Notes under the pieces: generated by a model
What the model saw: only the letters and a program-made list of their open reading frames with translations
What the model was told of the DNA's origin: nothing
Databases searched by the model: none
Source: Eurosta solidaginis
Lineage: Eukaryota; Arthropoda; Insecta; Diptera; Tephritidae
Reading direction: 5' to 3'
NCBI RefSeq assembly: GCF_040869045.1
Contig: NC_090323.1
Span: 172,630,083 to 172,694,082, forward strand
Length of the DNA: 64,000 nt
Position numbers and translations under genes: made by a program
Part shown: piece by piece, positions 1 to 11,067 of the stretch
Numbering within the stretch: the stretch's first letter is position 1
How the letters are laid out: each line of letters starts with the position of its first letter

Positions 1-636
1 TTAGCACCAGAAGTGACTGTCGGAATTTGTTTGATGGCTTAAATGGTTTAAACGGCGCTGAAAATTATTTTCGAAACGCAGAACACTAAAAGACGAATTA
101 AATATTTGAGAAATAAGGCAGCAGTATACACAGTAAAGTTTAAGTTTTTACTAAGGTTGTCTTTTGTATTTCGGCAGTAAAACAAGTTTAAGAAAAATGA
201 AATACAAATTTGAAAACAATTCCAAACTCTGTTCTAAATCGTTGCTGGCATCGTGAAAGGAATCGGCGTGGGAGCCATGTATTTATAGGGCGGATATACA
301 ACGGAGAACTACTTTTATCAGCAATGCCTACTATTTAGTCTTTCATCGATAATTCCGGGGTTTTAAACCCGGCGACTCTTTAACTGATGCTGCAGACAAT
401 AATTCAAACGCAATATGAAAGTCGTCAAAAAAACCTATCATATTAGCGTTTACAATTGATTGCCTTTATTGCGCAGGATAAAGAGGTGGGTTTTGCACTT
501 TCCATCTCAAAGAAATAATCGGCCCAATAACAACGGCATAGCAACTTTATCAGACAACGTAGGCAACTGAGAAGTAACGTTTTTTCTCGACGAACTAAAA
601 TCACGTCTTACGGGTTTCTTGTTATACCTGGCCGGC
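1..636. other. AT-rich stretch, no gene recognised
   Basis: I see no ORF, repeat or RNA gene that I can support here. Base composition resembles the other non-repetitive spacers of the window. Confidence 0.5.
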
Positions 637-893
637 TAAATAAATAAATGCAAGGCGCGATAACCTCCAAAGCGGTTCAAGGCAGAGCTTCTCTTCCGAT
701 TTGCGTCGTGTTCTTTTATGTTTTTCCAAAAAATTGGCCGGACGGTAGCTACATATTTTACGCAACTTCGCAAATGAGTTTTCACTGAGAAGCTTTTCAT
801 GGCTGAAATACATTCGGAGTGTTTGCCAAATCACTGACGAGAGGTCATCCCGCTACCCCGGAGCACGCTACCACCACACAATGGCGGCGGGAC
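637..893 (-). repeat. tRNA-derived SINE, internally deleted copy
   Basis: This is the first of four related copies (others near 1090, 12858 and 45848). Read on the minus strand, the head holds an A-box-like segment around 857-870, and the body runs down to a TTTATTTATTT-type tail at the left end. The B-box segment seen in the 1090-1398 copy is missing, so a piece between head and body has been lost. The short ORF over it is a shadow. Family assignment rests on the Pol III boxes of the sister copies. Confidence 0.6.
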
Positions 894-1089
894 AATATAG
901 TTATTTTAAGACCAGCTCCAAAACGACTTTCGGACCGTCTCCGAGATAAGTTTGCGGTAGTAATTCCAGAAACTGGTAACGAAATGCTGCCCAATTAATT
1001 CCAAATGTCTTCAGAATATTACCAATTTTATCCCGAACATAAGTTCGAAGTAGCTCTTAAAAAATACGATCAAAAAAGAAAACAAAAAT

Positions 1090-1398
1090 AAATGTAATGC
1101 GCGATAACCTCTGAAGAGGTTTGGGGCCGAGCTTCTCTTCCAATTTGCGTCGTGCTCCTTTTAATTTTTCCTACATATTGGCGGGACGGGTGCTACATGT
1201 TTTATCCCGACTCCGAACAGCATCCGCAAGGCAGATAAGTGGCACCTTTTCATAGCGACGGACGACATCGCTTAGGAAACTTTTCTTCTAATTGAAAAAA
1301 ACTTGTTCGTTAAAATTTGATGTTGCTTTTCACGTGGCGTGAACCCAGGATCTTCGGTGTGATAGGCTGTGCACGCTACTGGTGTGAAGGTATCTTTA
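1090..1398 (-). repeat. tRNA-derived SINE, fuller copy
   Basis: On the minus strand the head shows an A-box-like element at 1365-1378 and a B-box GGGTTCACGCC (reverse of 1336-1346), in the order and spacing of a tRNA gene. An unrelated body follows, shared with the other copies, ending in a T/A-rich tail. Such internal Pol III promoters define tRNA-derived SINEs. The body is non-coding, and mobilisation would need an unrelated LINE enzyme. Confidence 0.7.
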
Positions 1399-2087
1399 CC
1401 GAATTCGGTACACGGGGTTCGATACGATCAAACTTCTTTAAAATTATGTGTTCATAAATCTAATGAGATTTCTGCCAACAGCAGTAAATATTTAGATCTA
1501 AGTCACTTGCATTAAAGATTAATTCAAACGTGCATACAAATTATTTTTTCAACAAAAGAAAAGTAGCAAAAAAAAAATAAAAAATGAAAATAAAAATGAA
1601 ACCCAACCATGCATGTATGTATGTATTTATCGATTTCTTTTTTGATATCTCATTTATGTCCTTCTTCAATTATTTTGAAACATGATTTTCACTAATAGAT
1701 TTTAATCAACCGCGGGCTATGGCAACTGCCTGCTGTCTAAGCACATTCAAATTGCGACGAATTTTTCGGTTGAAGTTTTTTGTATAAATGTATGTGCAGT
1801 TGTACGTGTACGTGTGTAATTGATGGTTTGCATGGAATTGTTCCACTTCTAATTCAACCGACGAAAATTAAAAGCGCCACAGGCAGCATACGACGCCTGA
1901 TGCCCTGTCATAAATGCGACTTTAATTACACCGCTTATATCATAGAAATAGGAATATTTGCATTTATTTTTTTAATAATTTTCTTATTATCCTTGGAGCG
2001 TCACTTGGTGGTGGTCCAAGCGCCCAGCACTTGCAAATATTCTAAGAAAGTTGTTAAGCACGTTGTTGATGTCTACTTAACAGTATT
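1399..2087. other. AT-rich spacer, no gene recognised
   Basis: This stretch holds a short ATGT/GTAT simple repeat at about 1612-1632 and A-rich runs near 1565-1600. The 119-codon ORF that starts at 1780 runs into the transposable element at 2088 and has no recognisable domain, so I do not call it a gene. Confidence 0.5.
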
Positions 2088-4594
2088 TTTATACTCAGTT
2101 GAGCAGAGCTCACAGAGTATATTAACTTTAACTGGATAACGGTTGGTTGTACAGGTATAAAGGAATCGACATAGATATAATCATCAGGATCGAAAAAAAA
2201 TTTGATTGAGCCATGTTCGTCCGTCCGTCCGTCTGTCCTTTAACACGATAACTTGAGAAAATTTTGAGGTATCTTGATGAAATTTGGTACGTAGATTCCT
2301 GGGCACTCATCTCAGATCGCTCTTTAAAATGAACGATATCGTATTATAACCACGCCCACTTTTTCGATATAGAAAATTTCGAAAAAACGAAAAAATGCGA
2401 TAATTCATTGCCAAAGACGGATACAGCGATGAAACTTGGTAGATGGATTGGCCCTATTACGAAGAATAGAAAATTAGTAAGATTTTGGACAATGGGCGTG
2501 GCACCGCCCACTTTTAAAAGAAAGTAATTTAAAAGTTTTGCAAGCTGTTGAAGATATGATGATGAAATTTGGCAGGAACGTTACTACTATTACTATATAT
2601 GTGCTAAATAAAAATTAGCAAAATCGGATGAAGAACACGCCAACTTTTTAAAAAAAAATTTTTAAAAGTCAAATTTTAACAAAAAATTTAATATCTTTAC
2701 TCTGTATAAGTAAGTTAAGTCAACATTCAACTCCAGTAATGATATAATGCAACAAAATACAAAAATAAAAGAAATTTTCAAAACGGGCGTGGCTCCGCCC
2801 ATTTTTATTTAGTTTGTCTAGTATACTTTTAATGCCATAAGTCGAACAAAGATTTACCAATCCTTCCTTAATTTGGTAGGGGCATAGATTCTATGACGGT
2901 AACCATTTTTTGTGAAAATGGGCGAAATCGGTTGAAGCCACGCCCAGTTTTTATACACAGTCCACCGTCTGTCCTTCCGCTCGGCGTTAACACGATAACT
3001 TGAGCAAAACCGATATATCTTTACTAAACTTAGTCCACGTAGTAATCTAAACTCACTTTATCTTGGTATAAAAAATGGCCGAAATCCGACTATAACCACG
3101 CCCACTTTTTCGATATCGAAAATTACAAAAAATGAAAAAAATGCTATAATTCCATACCAAATACGAAAAAAGGGATGAAACATGGTAATTTAATTGGTTT
3201 ATTGACGCAAAATATAACTTTAGAAAAAACTTTGTAAAATGGGTGTGACACCTACCATATTAAGTAGAAGAAAATGAAAAAGTTCTACAGGGCGAAATCA
3301 ACAGCCTGGTCCACATTTTGGTCGATATCGCGAAAACGCCTTCACATATACATCTAAGGGCCACTCGCTTTTAAAACCCTCACTAATACCTATAGAACTA
3401 ATAATTACTCCTTTTTAAAATACTCATTACCACCTTTCATTTGATACCAATATCATACAAACACATTCTAGAGTCACCCCTGGCCCACCCTGATGGCGAT
3501 ATCTCGAAAAGGCGTCCACCTTTAGACCTAATGCCCACTCTCTCTTAAAATGCTCAGTAAAACCTTTCGTTTGATACCCATATCGTACAAACATTCTAGA
3601 GTCACCCTCGGTCCACCTTTATGGCGATATCTCGAAAAGTCGTTCACCTATAGAACTAAGGCCCATTCCCTTTTAAAATGTTCATTAACACCTTTCATTT
3701 GATACCGATATCTTACAAGCACATTCTAGAGTCACTCCGAAAAGGCGTCCACCTTTAGAACTAAGGATTACTCCCTTTTAAAATACTCATTACCACCTTT
3801 CATTTGATACCCATATCGTACAAACACTTTCTAGAGTCACCCCTGGCCCACCCTAATGGCGATATCTCGAAAAGGCGTCCACCTATAGACCTAATGCCCA
3901 CTCCCTCTTAAAATGCTCAGTAACACCTTTCATTTGATTCCCATATCGTACAAACACATTCTAGAGTGACCCCTGGTCCACTTTTATGGCGATATCTCTA
4001 AACGGCGTCCACCTATGGAACTAAAGTCCATTCCCTTTTAAAATACTCATTATCACCTTTCATTTGATGCCTATATCGTACAAACACATTCTAGAGTCAC
4101 CCCTGTTCCACCTTTATGGCGATATCTCGAAAAGTCGTTCACCTATAGAACTAAGACCCATTCCCTTTTAAAATGTTCATTAACACCTTTCATTTGATAC
4201 CGATATCGTACAAGCACATTCTAGAGTCACCCCTGGGCCACCTTAATGGCCATATCTCGAAAAGACCTCCACTGATAGACCTAAGGCCCACTCCCTCTTA
4301 AAATGCTCAGTAACACCTTTCATTTGATACCCATATCGCACAAACAAATTCTAGAGTCACCCCTGGTCCACCTTTATGGCGATATCCCTAAATGGCGTCC
4401 ATCCATAGAACTATGGCCTACTCTCTCTTAAAATACTCTTTAATACCTTCCATTTGATACACATGTCATACAACCACATTCCAGGGTTACCCTAGGTTCA
4501 TTTTCCTACATGGTGGTTTTCCTTATTTTGTCTCCATAGCTCTCAACTGAGTATGTAATGTTCGGTTACACCCGAAATTAGCCTTCCTTACTTG
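2088..4594 (+). mobile_element. DINE-1-like non-autonomous Helentron (HINE), copy H1, complete
   Basis: The parts match the known DINE-1/HINE plan. There is a 5' subterminal motif ATACTCAGTTGAG at 2091-2103. A GTCC/GTCY microsatellite follows at about 2217-2238. Then comes a core with repeated near-palindromes of the GGGCGTGGCTCCGCCC type, a central tandem array (3310-4495), and the subterminal motif again in inverted form at about 4541-4554. A hairpin (TTCGG/CCGAA, 4561-4576) closes the 3' end, followed by a terminus ending CTTACTTG. The ends lie between T residues, as for Helentrons. There is no Rep/helicase ORF, so it depends on an autonomous partner in trans. Confidence 0.75.
3310..4495 (+). 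repeat. about 130-bp tandem array inside H1 (about 9 units)
   Basis: Units repeat the order 'clamp' GGTCCACCTTTATGGCGATATC, CCTATAGAACTAAGG-like and TTTCATTTGATACCCATATC-like segments. One unit near 3738 carries an internal deletion of roughly 27 bases. Two alternating variants are present, one with 'GGCCCACCCTAATGG' and 'AAAATGCTCAG'. There is no open frame through the array. Confidence 0.8.
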
Positions 4595-4689
4595 TTTATT
4601 TTACATTTATCTTAAAAATCGTTTAGGTATGTACATCTGTTCACTATATACTTCTTATTTTATACAACCGATTATTTGGAGATTACGAA

Positions 4690-4770
4690 CGGGATAAGAT
4701 TATTGTACAACCCCATTCATGAAAGGTATGAAGTCTTCGGCACAGCCGAAGACAGTCCCGTCCTTACTTG
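4690..4770 (+). mobile_element. 3' terminus of a second Helentron-like family
   Basis: A perfect 9-bp stem (GTCTTCGGC / GCCGAAGAC, loop ACA) lies at 4733-4753. It is followed 17 bases later by the same CCTTACTTG end that closes the DINE-1-like copies. The hairpin sequence differs from that of H1, so this is another family sharing the terminal tail. Only the end remains. It abuts the 5' start of H2 with just a few T residues between. Confidence 0.6.
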
Positions 4771-5389
4771 TTTTCTACTCAGTTGAGCAGAGCTCACAGA
4801 GTATATTAACTTTGAATGGATAACGGTTGGTTGTACAAGTATATAGGAATCGAGATAGATATAGGCTTCCATATATCAAAATCATCAGTATCGAAAAAAA
4901 ATTCGATTGGGCCATTTCCGTCCGTCCGTCCGTCCGTTTGCCCGTTAACACGATAACTTGAGTAAATTTTGAGATATCTTGATGAAATTAGGTAAGTAGG
5001 TTCCTGGGCACTCATCTCAGATCGCTGTTTAAAATGAACGAAATTGGACATAACCGCGCCCACTTTTTCGATATCGAAATTTCGAAAAATTTTTTAAAGT
5101 CAAATTTAATATCTTTACAGTATATAAGTAAATTATGTCAACATTCAACTCCAGTAATGATATGGTTAAACAAAATAAAAATATAAAAGAAAATTTCAAA
5201 ACGGGCGTGGCTCCGCCCTTTTTCATTTAATTCAGGGATCTCCACAAGCTTCTTATGGAAACGTGACCACACGTACTTTGAAATCCAAAAAAAAAAAAAA
5301 AAACAATTGCGACGGAGCTAGTAAAAAGTACACTGTAAATATATTATATTATTATTTTAGAAAGAAAATTATAAATTTTGTAATCCTGA

Positions 5390-5650
5390 TAGAAGGTAAA
5401 TTCATTAGATTTTTTTAATCAAATTTTTTATATTTTTTAAATTTTTTTTTATATTTTTAGGTTTTTAATTTTTTTGTTTTATTTTCTTTTTTAGAAACAA
5501 AATAATATAAATAATAATAATTTTTTAATTCTGATAAAAAAAATTCATTCAATTATTTTATTTAATCTTTTATATTTTTTGTTTTTATTTTTTGTATATT
5601 TTTAAAAAATTTTTTGTTTTGTTGTTAATTTTTTATTTAATAGTATTTCG
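5390..5650. repeat. very AT-rich low-complexity tract
   Basis: Long runs of T with interspersed TATTTTT motifs occur inside the hAT element. There is no coding potential. Confidence 0.6.
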
Positions 5651-6249
5651 GAAAGAGGGATTAAAGTGGAGATATTAACCTACTGTAAATTGTCCGCAAT
5701 TAATTTTTCTATATCTATTTTGATGTTTGTGGTTGATAATTTCAGAAGCGCTTCTAAATGCTGATATATGTTTTTATTTGCTTAAGGAATGAAATGGAGC
5801 TTTCACAAATTTACGTACTACCAAACATTGAATAAAATTTTAAAACTTCTTGACGCAGTAAGAGATATTTCTCCTTGCTTACAACTTTCCAAAAATCAAT
5901 GCCTTTTAAATCTAGTAACTGTAGTTCAGAGTCGCCTTTTAAGTCGCATAGCTCCATTTGGATTTCTGGGCTCTGCGCATTTGCATCGCTTGTCGTGGGT
6001 ATAAAAAAAATTGGTAACATTTTCCTGTTGCTGAGAGTTTTCAAGTAATTTTAAATGTGATATTTGCTTTAGTCGCACCAACCTGTCAAAACTGATAAAT
6101 ATGCATGCAAGCCGAAATAAGGACACGAATTAATAATACCCACATAACTATTTACATACACATTACACATATTTGCTTGAAATGTGGTATATAAATTTGC
6201 CTAAATGTATTAGTATTTACGATCCTTTTTTCAGGGAAGTATACCAGAG

Positions 6250-6360
6250 AGGGACTGGGACTGGGATTAGGACTAGGACTGGGACTGAGACGAGAAGTGG
6301 TACTGGGACTGGGACTCGTAATGGGACTGGAACAAAATACATACCACCCTCTGGGACTGG
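6250..6360 (+). repeat. (GGGACT)n hexanucleotide microsatellite
   Basis: Imperfect GGGACT/GGACTA/GGGATT hexamers repeat through 6250-6332 with another unit near 6352. They produce the Gly/Thr-rich and Val/Pro-rich shadow ORFs on both strands, which I reject as genes. Confidence 0.8.
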
Positions 6361-7548
6361 CAATAAGGGATGAGGAGGAATGAGAAGAACTTGATAGCCG
6401 AGAAAAGAGAAGAAGAGAAGAGGACTGTCATCGGATTCTGAACTATATTCCAAGTTTCAAGCTTGTAGCTTATCGGGAAGTTACTTAAATTTCGATTACA
6501 AAATTCTGTTCGCTACACAGAGTCAAGCTAAATAAAACCGTTAAAAAAACACCGGCTATTATTTATTATATCCTATTAGATAAATGAGTGATAATCTTAA
6601 ATTATCTTCTCCGGTTAATAATGGTGAAACAAAGCATGCGTGTACTTCAAACTTATCACTAATATGTATATTCCATATTCAATTTTTAAGTTCAAGTTAG
6701 ACGAAATAAAGTTTTGTCAGTGTACGTCTATTCATCATTTTGCTTTCTAAAAAAATAGGTGCAACCATTCTGCGAGCAGAAATGGCGCTGGCACGTACAC
6801 AAACCCAGTCGGACTTGGTAGCTTTGGTATCGCATTGTTTCCTTGAATGCATTTAAAAATACTTCGACATGCGTTCAATTAAAATTTAATTTAATTTAAA
6901 ATTTAATTATTAGATAAATCAAACAAAGTTTCGTTGTTTTCGTACAGGTGAAACAAAAATATACCCAAAAATATTACTTCAAAGGTAATTTTACACGAAA
7001 TTATAGCAGTTGAGTTCCTAAAGGGGACAGCAGAATACATTCGGTCATGGCGAGAGGATAGAATGCGTGCGCGCGGGGATGTGTGGTGGCACTTGCCTAT
7101 GCGATCCGCTTGCCTTAGAGCGTTTTTCAAAAACAATTGCGTGAAAGCGCTTATGGAGTGACGACCCTGATTTAATTTGTCTAGAATACTTTTAATGCCA
7201 TAAGTTAAACAAAAATTTACCAATCCTTCCGAAATTTGGTAGGGCATAGATTCTATGACGATAACTGTTTTCTGTAAAAATGGGCGAAATTGGTTTAAGC
7301 CATGCCCAATTTTTATGCACAGTCGACCGTCTCTCCTTAGGCTCGGCCATTAACACGATGACTTGAGCAAAAATTGATATATCTATACAAAACTTAGTTC
7401 ACGTACTTATCTGAACTCGGCTTATCTTGGTATAAAAAATGGCCGAAATCCTACTATGACCACGCCCAATTTTTCGATATCGAAAATTACGAAAAATGAA
7501 AAAAAATGCCATAATTCTATACCAAATATGAAAAAAGGGATGAAACAT

Positions 7549-8373
7549 CCCAGCAAACACAGTTTCTAACGTTAGAGAAATGTTGCAGTTTTACATTAGA
7601 ATTCTAATGTAGTTCTCTAATGCATTTCGAATCGAAAACTAGGTTAGAGAACTCGATTAGAATTCGACTGTTAAACGATTCGAATAACACTAGAAATGTG
7701 ATGTTATGATTATTGTCACAGTTATCGATTATTCGCACGACATGATCAGTCACAGTGTTATACAAAAAAATAAAAATAGTGAGTAGTTTTTGGAAATATT
7801 ATAAGCTGAGAAATAAGTTTTTTTTAATTATAATAATAAATACTAGTAAGTGAAAATGAATCCAACAAAGTTAAAAAGGGAAAACGAGCCGATTATTGAA
7901 GGGCTATTTGAATGGCATGAAGAAAACACTTCCTCATCCGTATCTCAAACCAATGGCGAGCTCAATCCTGGGGAAATAAATGGAAGCGAAAATTTTAACA
8001 CAATAACTAGTACTGAAAACTGTGAAACATACGATAGGATTTTGAATTATTTTTATTTTATTATAATTTATAAGCTTATAACCAAATAAAAGTATTTAAT
8101 ATAATGAAACAATGAAAATTTCGCTGATTTTAAATAACTGAACTTAATTGCGCATCACTTCAAAATTCTCACTAGAAGCCCATTAGCGATTGACGTTAGA
8201 ATTCGATTAGAATTCTAACCCTTTTCTCGATATCGAGAACGAAGTCCCCTTTATGTCGAGAATGCTATAATTCGCGACAGTTTCGCAAATCTTCCTCTAA
8301 CCTTTTACCGTAGAGAAATACATTAGAACTCGATTCGCCTTCTAATCGTTTTCTAACCTAAATGTTTGTTGGG
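7549..8373. mobile_element. nested small DNA transposon, AT target duplication
   Basis: Termini are CCCAGCAAACAC at 7549 and, inverted, CCCAACAAACAT ending at 8373 (10 of 12 matching). H1 at about 3177-3190 shows the empty site (GAAACATGGTAATT), so the boundaries and a 2-bp AT duplication (7547-7548, 8374-8375) are well defined. Both subterminal regions carry repeated TTAGAATTCGATTAGAA-like motifs in opposite orientation. I cannot assign a superfamily from TIR and duplication alone. Confidence 0.7.
7856..8089 (+). CDS. short ORF inside the nested DNA element, unrecognised
   Basis: The first ATG is at 7856 and gives 77 codons. The peptide is acidic and Asn/Ser/Thr-rich, beginning MNPTKLKRENEPIIEGLFEW. 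An AATAAA signal lies immediately after the stop (about 8083-8090), and an AT-rich leader precedes it. It could be the remaining N-terminal exon of a transposase or accessory protein of the family whose ends surround it. I recognise no motif, and no catalytic residues are visible. It may also be chance, since the element is short and AT-rich. Confidence 0.25.
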   Translation: MNPTKLKRENEPIIEGLFEWHEENTSSSVSQTNGELNPGEINGSENFNTITSTENCETYDRILNYFYFIIIYKLITK

Positions 8374-8579
8374 ATGGTAATTGGATTGGTTCATTGACGC
8401 AAAATATAACTTTAGAAAAAACTTTGTAAAATGGGTGTGGCACCTACCATATTAAGTAGAAGAAAATGAAAAAGTTCTGCAGAGCGAAATGAAAAGCCCT
8501 TGGAATTTTGGCAGGAATACTGTTCGCGGTATTACATATATAAATAAATTAGCGGTACCCGACAGATGATGTTTTGGGT

Positions 8580-9875
8580 CACCCTGGTCCACATTTTGTT
8601 CGATATCTCGAAAACGCCTTCACATATATACTTAAGGGCCACTTCCTTTTAAAGCCCTCATTAATACCTTTAATTTGATACCCATATCGTACAAACACTT
8701 CATAGAGTCACCCCTGGTCCACCTTTATGGCGTTATCACGAAAAGGCGTACACCTATAGAAATAAGGACCACTCCCTTTTAAAATACTCATTAACACCTT
8801 TCATTTGATACCCATATCGTAAAAACACATTCTTGAGTCACCCCTGGTCCACCTTTATGGCGATATCTCGAAAAGGCGTCCACCTATAGAACTAAGACCC
8901 ACTCCCTTTTAAAATACTCAATAACAGCTTTCATTTGATACCCATATCGTACAAACACATTCTAGAGTCACCCCTGGTCCACCTTTATGGCAATATCTAG
9001 AAAAGGCTTCCACCTATAGAGCTAAGGACCACTCCCTGTTAAAATACTCATTAACCCATTTCATTTGATACTCATATTGTACAAGCGCATTCTTGAGTCA
9101 TCCCTGGCCCACCTTTATGGCGGTATTTCGAAAAGGCGTCCAACTATAGAACTAAGGATCCCTCCCTTTTAAAATACTCTTTAATACCTTCCATTTGATA
9201 CCCATATCGTACAAACACATTCTAGAGTCACCCTGGCCCACCCTAATGGCGATATCTCGAAAAGGCGTCCACCTATAGACCTAATGCCCACTCCCTCTTA
9301 AAATGCTCAGTAACACCTTTCGTTTGATACCCATATCGTACAAACATTCTAGAGTCACACCTGGCCCACCCTAATGGCGATATCTCGAAAAGGCGTCCAC
9401 CTATAGAACTAAGGATTACTCCCTTTTAAAATACTCATTACCACCTTTCATTTGATACCCATATCGTAAAAACACATTCTTGAGTCACCCCTGGTCCACC
9501 TTTATGGCGATATCTCGAAAAGGCGTCCACCTATAGAACTAAGACCCACTCCCTTTTAAAATACTCAATAACAGCTTTCATTTGATACCCATATCGTACA
9601 AACACATTCTAGAGTCACCCCTGGTCCACCTTTATGGCAATATCTAGAAAAGGCTTCCACCTATAGAGCTAAGGACCACTCCCTGTTAAAATACTCATTA
9701 ACCCATTTCATTTGATACTCATATTGTACAAGCGCATTCTTGAGTCATCCCTGGCCCACCTTTATGGCGGTATTTCGAAAAGGCGTCCAACTATAGAACT
9801 AAGGATCCCTCCCTTTTAAAATACTCTTTAATACCTTCCATTTGATACCCATGTCTTACAAGCACATTCCAGGAT
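8580..9875 (+). repeat. about 130-bp tandem array inside H2 (about 10 units)
   Basis: The monomers are the same as in H1. A block of three monomers (about 8813-9203) recurs essentially unchanged at about 9460-9850, an offset of 647 bases or five monomers. Rare variants such as 'CACTCCCTGTTAAAATAC' and 'GGCGGTATTTCG' occur in both blocks, so the block was duplicated as a unit. Confidence 0.85.
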
Positions 9876-9984
9876 TACCCTAGGTTCACTTTCCTACATG
9901 GTGATTTTCCCTTTATTGTCTCCAAAGCTCTCAGCTGAGTATGTAATGTTCGGTTACACCCGAACTTAGCCTTCCTTACTTGTT

Positions 9985-10424
9985 TTTACTTACTCTAATC
10001 TAAAGCTGTTTGCGAAAAAGTTATTTGCTCGGTATTTTTTTTATATATGTACACACATACATACTCATGAGCTCTTGTGAGTCATGCCACAGTACTCATA
10101 AAAAAAAGAAGAAAACAAAGTGTGTCCTGCGTTCACTCCACATGACGTCAAATGCTTGCATTGTTGTTATGCTCTGTGTGACACTGCTTAAAGTTAACGC
10201 CAGTGCTGTTAGTACTCACGATCTACTGACATGTCATAGTACGACACTCCGTTACGCTAGCGGGTCACTAGTGGCTTGTGGGTGTTTTTCTGGGTGTCAT
10301 TCTTCTTCTTTTTTCTACCCATTACGTCTGAGTACACATTATGTGGTCTCACTTGTTGTTTCAGTCGTGTTTATTTGTTTTTTTTTTGGTATACCCAGTT
10401 GCAGTTGATCAGAGGACATTATAA
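9985..10424. other. spacer, no gene recognised
   Basis: A 132-codon ORF (10010-10408) is Cys/Ser/Val-rich, starts within a few bases of the transposon end and has no domain I know. I treat it as chance. Confidence 0.4.
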
Positions 10425-10640
10425 TTTTAATCGCAGAGTTCCTATAAATTAATCGAAGTGGAGCTAGACTTCCGTATATCAAAACTATCGGCATCGAAAA
10501 AAAACTTGTGTAATTTCGTCCGTCGGTCTGTCTTTCTGAGCGTCCGTCTGCCAGTCCATTCGTGCGTCTCTCTCTGTTCGCCCATTTTTCCATCCGTAAT
10601 TCAGTTTGACCATCCGTCCATTAGTTTGAGCAAAAGTGAA
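10425..10640 (+). mobile_element. diverged DINE-1-like 5' region with GTCY block
   Basis: 'TTCCGTATATCAAAACTATC' followed by 'GGCATCGAAAAAAAAC' parallels the H2 5' region. It is followed by a degenerate CCGTCNGTCTGTC microsatellite (10517-10615). No matching 3' end is seen downstream. Confidence 0.45.
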
Positions 10641-10730
10641 GATCCCTTTAAGAAATTCTGCACATGGGGTTATCTGGATCAAGAATGGAGGGGCATTGAA
10701 AATGGGCGCAAAATTTTGGCTTTAGAACAA

Positions 10731-10947
10731 CGATATGGGTCTTCTAATTTAGCCTCTATTTTCATCCCTCACTCTCAGAATCAACCTAGCGAGGAAAAAG
10801 AGGAAGAAGGGGAATAAAATTATTGCATTTGACTGCAAATTTCGAAGGTCGATTAAAAAAAGATTCGAACTAACATAATCAAACGCCGCGATACGGGTCT
10901 TCTAATTTAGACTCTATTTTCGCATCTCACTCTCAGAATCGACCTAA
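10731..10947 (+). repeat. two direct copies of a roughly 60-bp unit
   Basis: 'GGGTCTTCTAATTTAG' plus 'CTCACTCTCAGAATC' occurs at 10731-10791 and again at 10889-10947. Identity is high and the spacing about 158 bases. The origin is unknown. Confidence 0.6.
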
Positions 10948-11067
10948 CTTTTGCTAACATGAATTTGTTCCACAGTGTTATTTGAGCCATATATCACCAA
11001 AATATAAAAATAAATTCAGAGATGATTTGTATGTTACTTTTTGAGTAAATAAAATAACGCCTTTTTA

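Larger units (their letters stand above)
5233..7169. mobile_element. non-autonomous hAT element with 8-bp target duplication
   Basis: The ends are CAGGG...CCCTG. They are flanked by an identical 8-bp ATTTAATT at 5225-5232 and 7170-7177. Removing the insert and one 8-mer restores the H1 order ('GGCTCCGCCC...ATTTA...TGTCTAG'). An 8-bp duplication with CAGGG-type termini is diagnostic of hAT transposons. Terminal inverted repeats are short (5 to about 7 bases). The inside is AT-rich, with a (GGGACT)n tract and a 120-base segment (6425-6545) shared with 17811-17935. No transposase ORF is present. The 114-codon minus-strand ORF at 6903-7247 crosses the insertion boundary and is spurious. Confidence 0.8.
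4771..9984 (+). mobile_element. DINE-1-like element copy H2, split by two nested insertions
   Basis: It starts with CTACTCAGTTGAG and a GTCCGTCC microsatellite (4919-4938) and ends with the inverted motif near 9928, the hairpin GTTCGGTTACACCCGAAC and CCTTACTTG. Relative to H1 it lacks roughly 270 bases after about 5085. It is interrupted by a hAT element (5233-7169) and by a small DNA element (7549-8373). When both are set aside, the sequence on either side of each gap aligns with H1 without a break, which shows it is one element. Confidence 0.75.

Noticed and set aside
3310..4495. CRISPR-like regular repeats
   Set aside because: Units are contiguous 130-bp tandem monomers without unique spacers, in eukaryotic DNA.
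6903..7247. 114-codon minus-strand ORF at the hAT/DINE-1 junction
   Set aside because: It crosses the insertion boundary, so it cannot be an ancestral gene of either element.
10010..10408. 132-codon Cys/Ser-rich ORF
   Set aside because: It starts just after a transposon end, has poly-K/poly-F stretches from simple sequence and no recognisable motif.
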